From NCBI RefSeq assembly GCF_018853465.1, contig NZ_JABBOU010000090.1:1-21234 (forward strand): a DNA stretch of 21,234 nt. The letters are read 5' to 3'. This document shows, in pieces, positions 14,429 to 21,234 of this stretch. A program made the translations under genes and the position numbers. Origin of the DNA: Acidithiobacillus montserratensis. GTDB taxonomy: Bacteria; Pseudomonadota; Gammaproteobacteria; Acidithiobacillales; Acidithiobacillaceae. The notes under the pieces were generated by a model that was not told the DNA's origin, searched no databases, and was given only the letters and a program-made list of their open reading frames with translations. The stretch's first letter is position 1; every line of letters starts with the position of its first letter.

Positions 14429-16042
14429 ATGATTCCTGAAACTGCCGTTTTATTGCTTTTTGTGGCCGCTTCGCTCCTTTCGGTCCTCTCCAGTCGCCTG
14501 CATCTGCCCTATACCGTGGCTTTGGTGCTGGGTGGGCTGCTGTTGGGTGCGCTGCATCTGTTCCATACCCCGGTACTGACGCACGATCTGGTTTTCAATT
14601 TATTTTTGCCGGGCCTGATTTTTGAATCGGCATACCACCTCTCTGCCAGTGCCATGTGGCGTGATCGCTTGGCTATTTTTGGTTTGGCGGTGCCGGGTGT
14701 ATTTCTTTCCATGGTTGTCACCGCCTATGTTTTTCTCTGGTCTTCTGAATACCTGCCGCATCTTTCCGGAGCCGTCATTCCGCTGGCCGTGGCGCTGGTA
14801 TTCGGGGCGGCGGTGGCGGCCACTGATCCCATTTCCGTGGTGGCCATCTTTCGAAAATTGATGGCTCCCGAGCGCCTGACTTTCATGATTGAAAGCGAAA
14901 GTCTGCTCAATGATGGAACGGCTATTGTTTTTTTCAGTCTGTTTTTGGCACTTGCCGAAGGCAAGGTGGTGTCCATTGCCCATCTCGGTATAGATTTTGT
15001 CAGCGAGGTGGGCGGCGGTGCCCTGCTGGGCCTGGTCATTGGCTGGCTCAGTTCCGAAGTCATCAAGCGGGTGGACGATGGGATGGTCGAAATCACCATT
15101 ACCATTCTGGCTGCCTATGGCAGTTTTTTACTGGCCATTCAGTTGGGCTATTCCGGGGTCATCGCTACAGTGGTCGCGGGTCTGCTCTGCGGTAATTACG
15201 GGGCGCAGAAAGGCATGACAGCTTCGGTGCGCATGGCCGTCAATATATTCTGGGAATATATTGGCTTTGCCCTGAACTCACTGATTTTTCTGCTGGTAGG
15301 CTTGACCATCAACCTCCTGGATCTGATACATATCTGGGCGCTGATTCTAGCGGCGTATGTGGCGGTTACCATCGCTCGTGCGGCAGTGGTATTTGGCATG
15401 GGGGCGATACTGAGCCGCACCCGGGCGAAGATTCCTCTGAGCTGGAATTTTGTATTGATGTGGGGTGGCATTCGTGGCGCGCTCTCCATGGTGCTGGCGC
15501 TGAGCTTGCCCATCGGGCTACCCCATCGGGAGCTGCTCATCAATTTAGTCTTCGGTGTAGTTTTGCTGACGATTCTGGTGCAGGGGCTGAGTATTTCTCC
15601 CTTGGCCAGAATGTTGAAGGTTCTGGGCAAAAATGAATCAGATCAAAAAACGGAAGTGCAACGTCTGCGCATATTTCTGGCGCAAGCTGATCTGCATGAA
15701 TTGGAACAATTACAAAAAGAGGGGCTACGTGACCAACGCGCCCTTAAGGCCTTGACCCGTTATTTTGAAGCCGAGCAACAAGAGGCAAGTAACCAGTTGC
15801 AGCAATTGGACAAACCAGATAGCAACAAAATTCTGCAAGGGGATTTTGTGCGATTATACCGACGAATCTTGTTGTCCAGAAAAGAAAAAATAAATCAGGC
15901 GCGCAGTGAAGGTCTATTGAATGATATCAGTGCTGAACAGTTGATAGTGGATATTGATGCACAATTACTGGAAATAGCGTCACAACCGGAAGCCGTGTTC
16001 GCGCGGATGAACGATGTGGAAGAGGGTAAAGCCCGTGCGTGA
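14429..16042 (+). CDS. CPA1-family Na+(K+)/H+ antiporter (NhaP type)
   Basis: Inner-membrane cation/proton antiporter of 537 residues. About 12 hydrophobic spans fill residues 5-400, with the CPA1 signatures ATDPISVVAIF (Asp133), ESESLLNDGTAIVFF (Asn161-Asp162) and MWGGIRGALSMVLAL (arginine near 349). A cytoplasmic tail of about 135 residues follows, helical and rich in Gln and Glu, as in NhaP proteins with regulatory C-termini. I use the ATG at 14429, preceded by GGAGAAAG; an upstream ATG at 14336 would add 31 polar residues without family support. Its stop overlaps the likely trkH start by eight bases. Exchange of cations for protons fits pH homeostasis in an acidophile; ion specificity is not visible. 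Confidence 0.92.
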   Translation: MIPETAVLLLFVAASLLSVLSSRLHLPYTVALVLGGLLLGALHLFHTPVLTHDLVFNLFLPGLIFESAYHLSASAMWRDRLAIFGLAVPGVFLSMVVTAYVFLWSSEYLPHLSGAVIPLAVALVFGAAVAATDPISVVAIFRKLMAPERLTFMIESESLLNDGTAIVFFSLFLALAEGKVVSIAHLGIDFVSEVGGGALLGLVIGWLSSEVIKRVDDGMVEITITILAAYGSFLLAIQLGYSGVIATVVAGLLCGNYGAQKGMTASVRMAVNIFWEYIGFALNSLIFLLVGLTINLLDLIHIWALILAAYVAVTIARAAVVFGMGAILSRTRAKIPLSWNFVLMWGGIRGALSMVLALSLPIGLPHRELLINLVFGVVLLTILVQGLSISPLARMLKVLGKNESDQKTEVQRLRIFLAQADLHELEQLQKEGLRDQRALKALTRYFEAEQQEASNQLQQLDKPDSNKILQGDFVRLYRRILLSRKEKINQARSEGLLNDISAEQLIVDIDAQLLEIASQPEAVFARMNDVEEGKARA

Positions 16043-17492
16043 GGAAATCCTGGCACTAGCGGTACGGCCAAGGATGATTGCTGCCTATCTGGGCAGACTC
16101 ATGCTGGTCACAGGACTCTTGATGCTGGCCCCGGCTTTATTTGCTTTACTGGCACCGGGTTGGTCTGGTGTATGGCAGTATGGACTAACAGCGCTGATGC
16201 TCATAGCGTCAGGTTATGGCTTGCAACGCTACGTGTTACTTCATAAAAAGGATGTGCTTCAAGCCAATGAAGCGATGGTCATCGTTGCGCTGATTTTTAT
16301 TTTAACCCCGGTTATTTTTGCGATACCCATGAGCTCAAATGGCGTAGGGTATCTCGCCGCATTTTTTCAGGTGGTTTCTGATATCACCACTACTGGAATG
16401 GGAGTGCTGCCCAAAGGGCAACTACCCATATCCTTCTGGTTAACTTCCGCCTGGTTACAATGGATTGGAGGTTTGGGGATTACCGTATTATCACTGGGGC
16501 TGGTCTCCAGTCAGGTTTTAAATATCCGGCGCTTGAGCGGGGTGCTGGATGGTGACAGCCAGCAACAGCAAGTACAACTTACTGACTATGTGCGTAATGT
16601 GCTGATAGTTTATCTTATCCTCACATTGCTCACTTTTTTTGCTTTGCTGATGGCAGGTCAATCAGCCGTGCAAAGTGCCATATTTGCCATGGCGGCAGTA
16701 GCTACCGGTTGGTGTGCTCCAGCTCGTATTGGTATCAATGATTATTCTGGTACAGTGCAACTGATTATCGCTTTGGCCAGTATGAGCGGTGCGATGACCA
16801 TCGGCTCTTATTTGCTTCTGTCTCGAAATCGCTGGCGGGATTTTTTTCGAGACGTAGAATTTCGCTTGTTACTGTTATTTATTTTCATCGGTACGATGGT
16901 GCTAGGCTTGAGCTTGTATTTTTCCGGAATACCGATTGGAAATGCCTTTTTCAAAGCATTTCTTTTGGCTACTTCGGCGCAAACCACCGCCGGATTTTCC
17001 CCCCTTGATCTGAATATGGTTTCTAGCTTTGCCCTGGTCATCTTGATTATGTTGATGTTTGTTGGCGGTTCTGTGGGCTCTACGGCGGGAGGAATCAAGC
17101 TGGTAAGAGCCTGGTTATCACTCAAAATTGTGGCGTACATGATCCGGTCTACCAGAATGTCGGCGCATGTAGTAAACCCATTGCGCATGGAAGGGCGTAC
17201 GGTGCCGGCTTCGGTGTTATTAAATACCTTGGCTATAGTGATGTTGACTTTGATGGTCATGACCTTGAGTTGGCTCGCTTTTCTGGTTTCGGGTTATCCC
17301 GCGTTACCGGGGCTGTTTAACGTGGTTTCGGCCATGAGTACGGCGGGGCTATCAGTGGGTGTTCTCAATGTAAGCACCCCTGTGGCTTTGAAATTGGTAC
17401 TTTGCGCAGATATGCTTTTCGGTCGCCTGGAATTTGTGGCTCTTTTGGTGTTACTTGCCCCCCGTACTTGGTTCGGTCGGCGTTTACGATAA
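16035..17492 (+). CDS. trkH: Trk-type potassium uptake protein TrkH
   Basis: Potassium-translocating membrane subunit of 485 residues with the four M1-P-M2 repeats of the SKT superfamily. The four pore-loop glycines can be seen in VSDITTTGMGVLP, MAAVATGWCAP, TSAQTTAGFSPLD and VSAMSTAGLSVGV. The second loop is unusual: TGWC replaces the common TGGF. GGSVGSTAGGIKLVR in the third repeat matches the conserved TrkH intramembrane loop region. I prefer the GTG at 16035, with GAGGG eight bases upstream; an in-frame ATG at 16014 has no Shine-Dalgarno. The gene overlaps the antiporter end and is followed after 17 bases by trkA, its predicted gating partner. Confidence 0.92.
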   Translation: MREEILALAVRPRMIAAYLGRLMLVTGLLMLAPALFALLAPGWSGVWQYGLTALMLIASGYGLQRYVLLHKKDVLQANEAMVIVALIFILTPVIFAIPMSSNGVGYLAAFFQVVSDITTTGMGVLPKGQLPISFWLTSAWLQWIGGLGITVLSLGLVSSQVLNIRRLSGVLDGDSQQQQVQLTDYVRNVLIVYLILTLLTFFALLMAGQSAVQSAIFAMAAVATGWCAPARIGINDYSGTVQLIIALASMSGAMTIGSYLLLSRNRWRDFFRDVEFRLLLLFIFIGTMVLGLSLYFSGIPIGNAFFKAFLLATSAQTTAGFSPLDLNMVSSFALVILIMLMFVGGSVGSTAGGIKLVRAWLSLKIVAYMIRSTRMSAHVVNPLRMEGRTVPASVLLNTLAIVMLTLMVMTLSWLAFLVSGYPALPGLFNVVSAMSTAGLSVGVLNVSTPVALKLVLCADMLFGRLEFVALLVLLAPRTWFGRRLR

Positions 17493-17509
17493 TGAATAAG
17501 GAGTAAGAA

Positions 17510-18166
17510 ATGCGTGTGGTTTTTGCTGGAGCTTCCAACCTGGTGATCAGAACCGTGCAGCAACTGAATGAACAGACCAGGCATGACATTATCATCATTG
17601 AAAATGACGCTGCGCTCATCGATAGCCTTAATGATCAGCTGGATGCTGCATTTATTCAAGGGGATGCCAGCCTTCCAGCAATTTTGAAAGAAGCTAACCC
17701 AAGCGCCTGTGATTTCTTTTTTGCGACAACAAATAGTGATGAGAGCAATATGATTGCTGCTCTGACGGCTAAAGCCCTGGGCTTTAGTCGGGTTGTCGTG
17801 CTGATTAAGGAAGAATCCTACGAGCCTATCTGCCAGGAGTTGGGTCTGGATGAAATCATTATTCCTTTGCGTGCGGTCAGAAGAAATATGATCAATATTA
17901 TAGATGGTGAACGAGAGCGCCATCTTTCGGATTATATTCGTGCAGATCTCCGTTTGTTTTCATTTCGGGTACCATCAGATGCCCAACCGCAAACGCTGGA
18001 TGATCTCGCTCTGCCAAAAGATACCAAACCAATTGTGATATACGACGATCGAGACACACCCCGTACGCTGAGTGGAGACATGACGATACAACCTGGCGAT
18101 GACGTGGTGCTGCTCACGCATAAAAACACCCTTAAGACCTTGGAAAACAGGTTTTCAAAAAAATAG
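17510..18166 (+). CDS. trkA: TrkA/KtrA-type RCK regulatory subunit
   Basis: Cytoplasmic gating ring subunit for TrkH, 218 residues, the size of a single RCK unit. The N-terminal Rossmann-like domain (1 to about 125) ends strand 2 with IIIIEND and contains FIQGDAS and FFFATTNSDESNM. A TrkA-C domain follows (about 140-218) with GDDVVLLTH near the end. The dinucleotide-binding glycine motif is altered: GASNLV stands where GxGxxG is usual, so the second and third glycines are lost. NAD(H) or nucleotide binding may therefore differ. AAGGAG lies six bases before the ATG. It is the third gene of the antiporter-trkH-trkA operon, and its base composition is lower in G+C than the left of the window. 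Confidence 0.9.
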   Translation: MRVVFAGASNLVIRTVQQLNEQTRHDIIIIENDAALIDSLNDQLDAAFIQGDASLPAILKEANPSACDFFFATTNSDESNMIAALTAKALGFSRVVVLIKEESYEPICQELGLDEIIIPLRAVRRNMINIIDGERERHLSDYIRADLRLFSFRVPSDAQPQTLDDLALPKDTKPIVIYDDRDTPRTLSGDMTIQPGDDVVLLTHKNTLKTLENRFSKK

Positions 18167-18260
18167 GGGCCGTGATTAATATTGCTGTTCCACATCCGAT
18201 TTTATGCAATAAAATACTTATATTGCCTGTCTCTTTATGGCGACAGCATAATTTTCGAAT

Positions 18261-18286
18261 GACAATTTTATTTCATTAAAATTGTC
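18261..18286. repeat. 10-bp AT-rich stem-loop downstream of trkA
   Basis: The arms GACAATTTTA and TAAAATTGTC are perfect complements with a six-base loop, followed on the plus strand by TTTCTGTTTG. It may be a weak trkA terminator or part of the control region of the next operon. The gene-free region 18167-18443 is AT-rich and also holds a GCAATA/TATTGC pair (from 18206), a repeated GGCGACAG (18239 and 18347) and the promoter described separately. Confidence 0.45.
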
Positions 18287-18374
18287 TTTCTGTTTGTAAA
18301 TCAATGGCAAAAAAAGTATGAGCTAGTTTTATTTACGCTTTAATTCGGCGACAGTGATCAATTTCTCCTTTTTT

Positions 18375-18417
18375 TTGACAGATTCATGGCGCTGGTTAAT
18401 ACTAGTTAGTCTGTCAA
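18375..18417 (+). promoter_or_regulatory. Promoter flanked by an operator-like inverted repeat, upstream of the lipoprotein and sor
   Basis: A perfect -35 hexamer TTGACA (18375-18380) is followed after 17 bases by AATACT (18398-18403). The -35 lies in the left arm of the inverted repeat TTGACAGA (18375-18382) and TCTGTCAA (18410-18417); the right arm falls at the predicted start site. A dimeric regulator bound to both arms would block the promoter. The downstream gene starts 26 bases later. Confidence 0.55.
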
Positions 18418-18443
18418 TTCGTGATTAATTTAGGGAGAAATCT

Positions 18444-18716
18444 ATGAAAATTGGCAAAATAATGCCTATAACCATACCGTTGCTTGGCTTGGCGCTTGCA
18501 GGATGTTCTGGTGTTTCGCAGGGGCCACATGGCGGTCATGATATTTCCTGGTACCTCCATCATCAGAAAAAAATGACCCAGGAGATCTCTTGGTGTAAAA
18601 ACAGTGCTGGGCGCGATAAGCTGGAATCGTGCAAAAATGCGGAACAAGCATCTTCTAATGCAGTATCCTATAATGCGAAAAAAACCATGAAGAGCATCGG
18701 GAATGCTTTATCTTGA
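18444..18716 (+). CDS. Small EexN/TrbK-like lipoprotein
   Basis: A 90-residue secreted lipoprotein: signal peptide with lipobox LAGC (lipidated Cys21), then a short mature part. The layout of an aromatic DISWYLHH segment, a run of charged residues, a first cysteine (SWCKN), a second cysteine in SCKNAEQA and a small-residue tail resembles the EexN/TrbK entry-exclusion lipoproteins of conjugative plasmids, where the C-x(n)-C-x-NA pattern recurs. No conjugation gene is visible here, so an exclusion role is not implied; such small lipoproteins also occur alone on chromosomes. GGGAG lies six bases before the ATG. It is 68 bases ahead of sor in the same direction and may share its promoter. Confidence 0.75.
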   Translation: MKIGKIMPITIPLLGLALAGCSGVSQGPHGGHDISWYLHHQKKMTQEISWCKNSAGRDKLESCKNAEQASSNAVSYNAKKTMKSIGNALS

Positions 18717-18732
18717 TCTGGTATGAACCAAT

Positions 18733-18757
18733 ATATATTTTGCTGGTCAAAATATAT
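18733..18757. repeat. 10-bp stem-loop between the lipoprotein gene and sor
   Basis: The arms ATATATTTTG and CAAAATATAT are exact complements around CTGGT. No T-run follows on the plus strand, so it is not a typical terminator. In a shared transcript it would sit 27 bases before the sor start and might act in processing, stability or differential expression. Confidence 0.5.
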
Positions 18758-18784
18758 CCATGAGTAACTACTGGAGGTTAATAT

Positions 18785-19720
18785 ATGAGTACAAATCCTA
18801 TTATCGCCATCAATCAGTCAAAAGTAGCCAATCGCCCGGAAAGTTATGCAACTATGATGAAAGTGGGGCCAAAGGTATGTATTACTACTGCATCCCATCC
18901 AGGTTTTTTAGGTTTTGAGCAATTACTTCAGACAGGCATTCATCCCATGGCTGGACGCTATGGCGGTGGTGCGGTGGATATGCATGAAACCTTGAATCCT
19001 ATATCCATGTTTCAATATACCGTCTGGAAAGATGTAAAATCCCACGAAGAAATGCATCACGAAAATTTCAAGGAAATTTTTGAGTTGTGCGGAAGCTGTC
19101 TGGATATGGTCATAGAAGGTCCTTGGGAACCTTATTACGAAGTGGTTCGTTCTGATCTTCCTCTGATCATGGGTATGACCGATATCCCTGCAGCTTTAGG
19201 ACAATCTTTTGCAGAGCAAAAACCAGTGCCTAAAGTGGCCTTGTCGGCAAAACGCAGTATTGCCATTGGCGATCATTGGGTGATGGATGGCCATGAGAAA
19301 GATTTTGAAAAGGGTGCAATTGAGACACTCTCCTGGATGAAAGAAAATGTGCCAGGTATGATCGGTTGGATGATCATGAAACAATTTGGTGTTTCTGCGA
19401 TTGGGTCTTTCCAGTTCGATCCTAAAGGTATGCTGAAAGCCACGCTTGGCGCCAATCCACCTGAGTACAATACGAATTATGGCAGTCAGGTGCCGGACAA
19501 GCCACTCATTCCCGGACAAAAACCCACTCAGTACCTGGTGCATATGGAATGGGAATCGCCCGAACATGCCCATATGGGTATAGCCCATGCCATGCTGGAC
19601 TATGAGCTACGGCAGATCCACAATGAAGGGGTTTTAGCCCATCTGGATAAAGGCCCTTACTACATGCTTTTCGGGCCGATGATGGAACAGGGCCAATGGC
19701 GTAAAAAATTAGTGTTCTAA
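18785..19720 (+). CDS. sor: Sulfur oxygenase reductase
   Basis: Cytoplasmic non-haem iron enzyme that, with oxygen, converts elemental sulfur to sulfite, thiosulfate and sulfide without external electron carriers. The 311 residues match the length of archaeal SOR (about 308), which forms a hollow 24-subunit sphere. All known key residues are present, shifted by one from Acidianus numbering: the persulfide cysteine Cys32 in KVCITTA, iron ligands His87 and His91 in HEEMHHENF and Glu115 in GPWEPYYE, and pore/active-site cysteines Cys102 and Cys105 in LCGSC. GGAGG lies seven bases before the ATG. The gene ends in a clear intrinsic terminator and converges on ndh. SOR is present only in some Acidithiobacillus lineages, so transfer is possible. 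Confidence 0.96.
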   Translation: MSTNPIIAINQSKVANRPESYATMMKVGPKVCITTASHPGFLGFEQLLQTGIHPMAGRYGGGAVDMHETLNPISMFQYTVWKDVKSHEEMHHENFKEIFELCGSCLDMVIEGPWEPYYEVVRSDLPLIMGMTDIPAALGQSFAEQKPVPKVALSAKRSIAIGDHWVMDGHEKDFEKGAIETLSWMKENVPGMIGWMIMKQFGVSAIGSFQFDPKGMLKATLGANPPEYNTNYGSQVPDKPLIPGQKPTQYLVHMEWESPEHAHMGIAHAMLDYELRQIHNEGVLAHLDKGPYYMLFGPMMEQGQWRKKLVF

Positions 19721-19744
19721 ATTTTTGACCGGTATGATCCATTC

Positions 19745-19787
19745 AACCCCTTTGATGTTTCAACAGATGCATTAAAGGGGTTTTTGT
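19745..19787 (+). terminator. Intrinsic terminator after sor
   Basis: AACCCCTTT (19745-19753) pairs with AAAGGGGTT (19774-19782) around a 20-base loop that can pair partly internally, followed by TTTTTGTT on the plus strand. It lies 24 bases after the sor stop. On the minus strand no T-run follows, so it does not clearly terminate ndh. Confidence 0.85.
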
Positions 19788-19804
19788 TGGGCAACAGCGG
19801 ATGT

Positions 19805-21064
19805 TCAATAGGGACTTTTGTCTTCTCTGATCAAAGTGATCGCCGCGCTGTGACGAATATAGTCCACTCCCCAGTCCATGAGCGCCAGTATCTTATTGCG
19901 GCCCCCGATAATCCCGTACAGATGTATAAAAAGCCAAAGTAACCAAGCCGTTAGTCCGGCTATCTGGAGATGATAGCGGGGTATTTCGCAAACGCCATCA
20001 AACGCTTTGAGTACAGCCATACTCCCCTGATTTTTATAGGTAAATTCAGGAAGATCTGCACTTTTTCCTCCACTCAGGATATGCTTCGCTACATGCTTCG
20101 CACTTTGAACGGCAAAAGGCGCTACCTGTGGCCAAACCGTACCGTGATTTTCTCCGTAGGCAAGATCACCTATCGCGTAGACATGAGCATGATCTATCAA
20201 TCGACAATGTCCATCTACGGGAATTCTCCCATGAGGCATTTTTTTACCGGGTATTTGGTGGATAAGAGGATGCGCTGTGACTCCGGCTGTCCATATCAGG
20301 GTTGAAGCTGATATTTGTTGCTCTCCAATGCGTACTGTTTGCCCATCAAATCCATCAACATGTTTTCCCAATATAATATGGGCACCAAGATGTTGTAATT
20401 TGGCGTAAGCCTTTTTTTGTAGCTTTTCAGCAAATCCCGGTAGTAGCGCATCCCCGCCCTGAATCAAAGTAACCTGGGATATGTCATGGGGAAGTTCTGG
20501 ATAGTCTCGAGGAATAATGATGCGTAATAATTCAAGTAAAGCGCCACAGAACTCTACACCCGTTGGACCACCGCCTGCTATGACAAAATGTAACAGAGCT
20601 TGTTGTTCTACTTCTGAAGTGCTTGCGCTGGCTTTTTCCAAAGCGGCAATAATCTTGCTCTGAACTTGCTCTGCAGCCGCTATGGTTTTTAAGTGAAGAG
20701 CGTTTTCTGATATTTCTTTGTTTCCAAAAAAATTGGTGACTGTTCCAAAGGAAAGGATGAGCTTGTCCCAATGAATTTCAGTGTGGTCAGCGCAATATAA
20801 TTTTTTTTCATTCCAATCAATTGTTTTAACGCAGCCCCAGTGAAAGTGAATATTGGATGATCTCAATAAGGGTCTCAGCGGAGTTGCAATGGCATTACTT
20901 TCCAAATCGCCGGCAGCAACCTGGTAAAGGAGGGGCTGAAATAAATGATAGTTATGGCAATCGATAATAATGATCTGGTGCCCGGATTGGGCGAGATCTT
21001 TCGCGACCTGGAGGCCGCCAAATCCAGCGCCTATGATGACAATTTTTTCTGGATTTTGGCGCAT
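19805..21064 (-). CDS. ndh: Type II NADH:quinone oxidoreductase (NDH-2)
   Basis: Peripheral-membrane flavoprotein of 419 residues that passes electrons from NADH to quinone without pumping protons. Seen: the N-terminal FAD motif IVIIGAGFGG (residues 8-17) followed by an acidic strand end (IIIIDCHNYH); NYHLFQPLLYQVAAG, typical of NDH-2; the second dinucleotide motif VIAGGGPTGVEF (about 165-176); the second FAD motif YAIGDLAY (about 300); and a C-terminal amphipathic/hydrophobic segment (about 370-395) for membrane attachment. Sulfide:quinone reductase was considered, but the catalytic cysteine pattern of SQR is not apparent and the NLFQPLLYQVA-type motif favours NDH-2. The start lies two bases after the stop of the upstream membrane gene with no clear Shine-Dalgarno, suggesting translational coupling. 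Confidence 0.87.
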   Translation of the reverse strand: MRQNPEKIVIIGAGFGGLQVAKDLAQSGHQIIIIDCHNYHLFQPLLYQVAAGDLESNAIATPLRPLLRSSNIHFHWGCVKTIDWNEKKLYCADHTEIHWDKLILSFGTVTNFFGNKEISENALHLKTIAAAEQVQSKIIAALEKASASTSEVEQQALLHFVIAGGGPTGVEFCGALLELLRIIIPRDYPELPHDISQVTLIQGGDALLPGFAEKLQKKAYAKLQHLGAHIILGKHVDGFDGQTVRIGEQQISASTLIWTAGVTAHPLIHQIPGKKMPHGRIPVDGHCRLIDHAHVYAIGDLAYGENHGTVWPQVAPFAVQSAKHVAKHILSGGKSADLPEFTYKNQGSMAVLKAFDGVCEIPRYHLQIAGLTAWLLWLFIHLYGIIGGRNKILALMDWGVDYIRHSAAITLIREDKSPY

Positions 21065-21066
21065 GA

Positions 21067-21234
21067 CTATGAAGCTGACTGTTTATGCCGACTATTTCGC
21101 CAAGCCAGCCAAAGCAGGGGTATCGCCCAGAGGGCGGAAAAGGTATAAATCTGATTCAGAGAAATGAAATGTTGCAGTGGACCCAGGCCCGTTGAGCCGA
21201 TACCTTCGCCAATCATCAGCGCGCCAACCAGCAG
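21067..21234 (-). CDS. C-terminal 55 residues of a membrane protein, possibly an ABC permease (partial)
   Basis: The frame is open from the window edge to a TAG two bases before the ndh start. The visible part begins LLVGALMIGEGIGSTGLGPL, continues through a second hydrophobic stretch (IYTFSALWAIPLLWLAW) and ends in a short basic tail (RNSRHKQSAS). The GE-x-x-GS-x-GLG arrangement recalls the EAA-loop to last-span region of SsuC/TauC-type ABC permeases, but 55 residues are too few to be sure. It reads in the same direction as ndh and is probably in the same operon. Confidence 0.6.
   Translation of the reverse strand: MLVGALMIGEGIGSTGLGPLQHFISLNQIYTFSALWAIPLLWLAWRNSRHKQSAS

Noticed and set aside
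18444..18716. Conjugative plasmid or integrative element inferred from the EexN-like lipoprotein
   Set aside because: No transfer, integrase, relaxase or attachment-site sequence is visible anywhere in the window.
1..21234. tRNA, rRNA, CRISPR arrays or insertion sequences
   Set aside because: No regularly spaced repeats, transposase-like frames, terminal inverted repeats or tRNA-like cloverleaf sequences were recognised in the gene-free stretches.

Overview
The window most likely comes from the chromosome of an acidophilic sulfur-oxidising proteobacterium, best fitting Acidithiobacillus. It carries a PQQ-repeat tetrathionate hydrolase directly followed by a fused DoxDA-type thiosulfate:quinone oxidoreductase subunit, a complete sulfur oxygenase reductase, a TauE/SafE-type exporter and a CPA1/TrkH/TrkA cation-transport set. 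The moderate G+C by eye resembles the A. thiooxidans side of the genus more than A. caldus, but this is inference from gene content and was not checked by any search.

Layout. 1-2490 (+): a truncated AI-2E/PerM-family permease followed by a DHA2 drug:H+ antiporter. 2502-4633 (-): bamD; a 105-residue helical protein; a 69-residue single-span membrane protein preceded by a near-consensus LexA (SOS) box; and tag, a DNA repair glycosylase. 4698-7309 (-): the doxD and tetH pair, transcribed from a long AT-rich leader. 7653-9548 (-): htpG with a clear terminator and a sigma32-like promoter. 9708-11899 (+): universal stress protein, TauE/SafE exporter and a TIGR02186-type membrane protein with touching or overlapping ends. 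11924-14217 (-): a three-gene module of a HAD hydrolase, an APH-fold kinase and a membrane-anchored protein of unknown function. 14429-18166 (+): nhaP-like antiporter, trkH and trkA. 18444-19720 (+): a small EexN/TrbK-like lipoprotein and sulfur oxygenase reductase, behind an AT-rich control region. 19805-21234 (-): type II NADH dehydrogenase and the C-terminus of an unidentified membrane protein.

How it fits together. DoxDA would oxidise thiosulfate to tetrathionate and pass electrons to quinone. TetH would hydrolyse tetrathionate outside the cytoplasm, returning thiosulfate and sulfur. SOR would disproportionate cytoplasmic sulfur to sulfite, thiosulfate and sulfide. The TauE-like exporter could remove sulfite or other organosulfur anions. 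NDH-2 also feeds the quinone pool. The antiporter/TrkH/TrkA block fits the pH and potassium homeostasis expected of an acidophile.

The most interesting unexplained items are the putative SOS-controlled small membrane protein (with a possible DNA-binding-like partner gene), the EexN-like lipoprotein placed just before sor, the HAD/kinase/membrane module, and several strong inverted repeats at regulatory positions. No tRNA, rRNA, CRISPR array, insertion sequence or complete mobile element was recognised.
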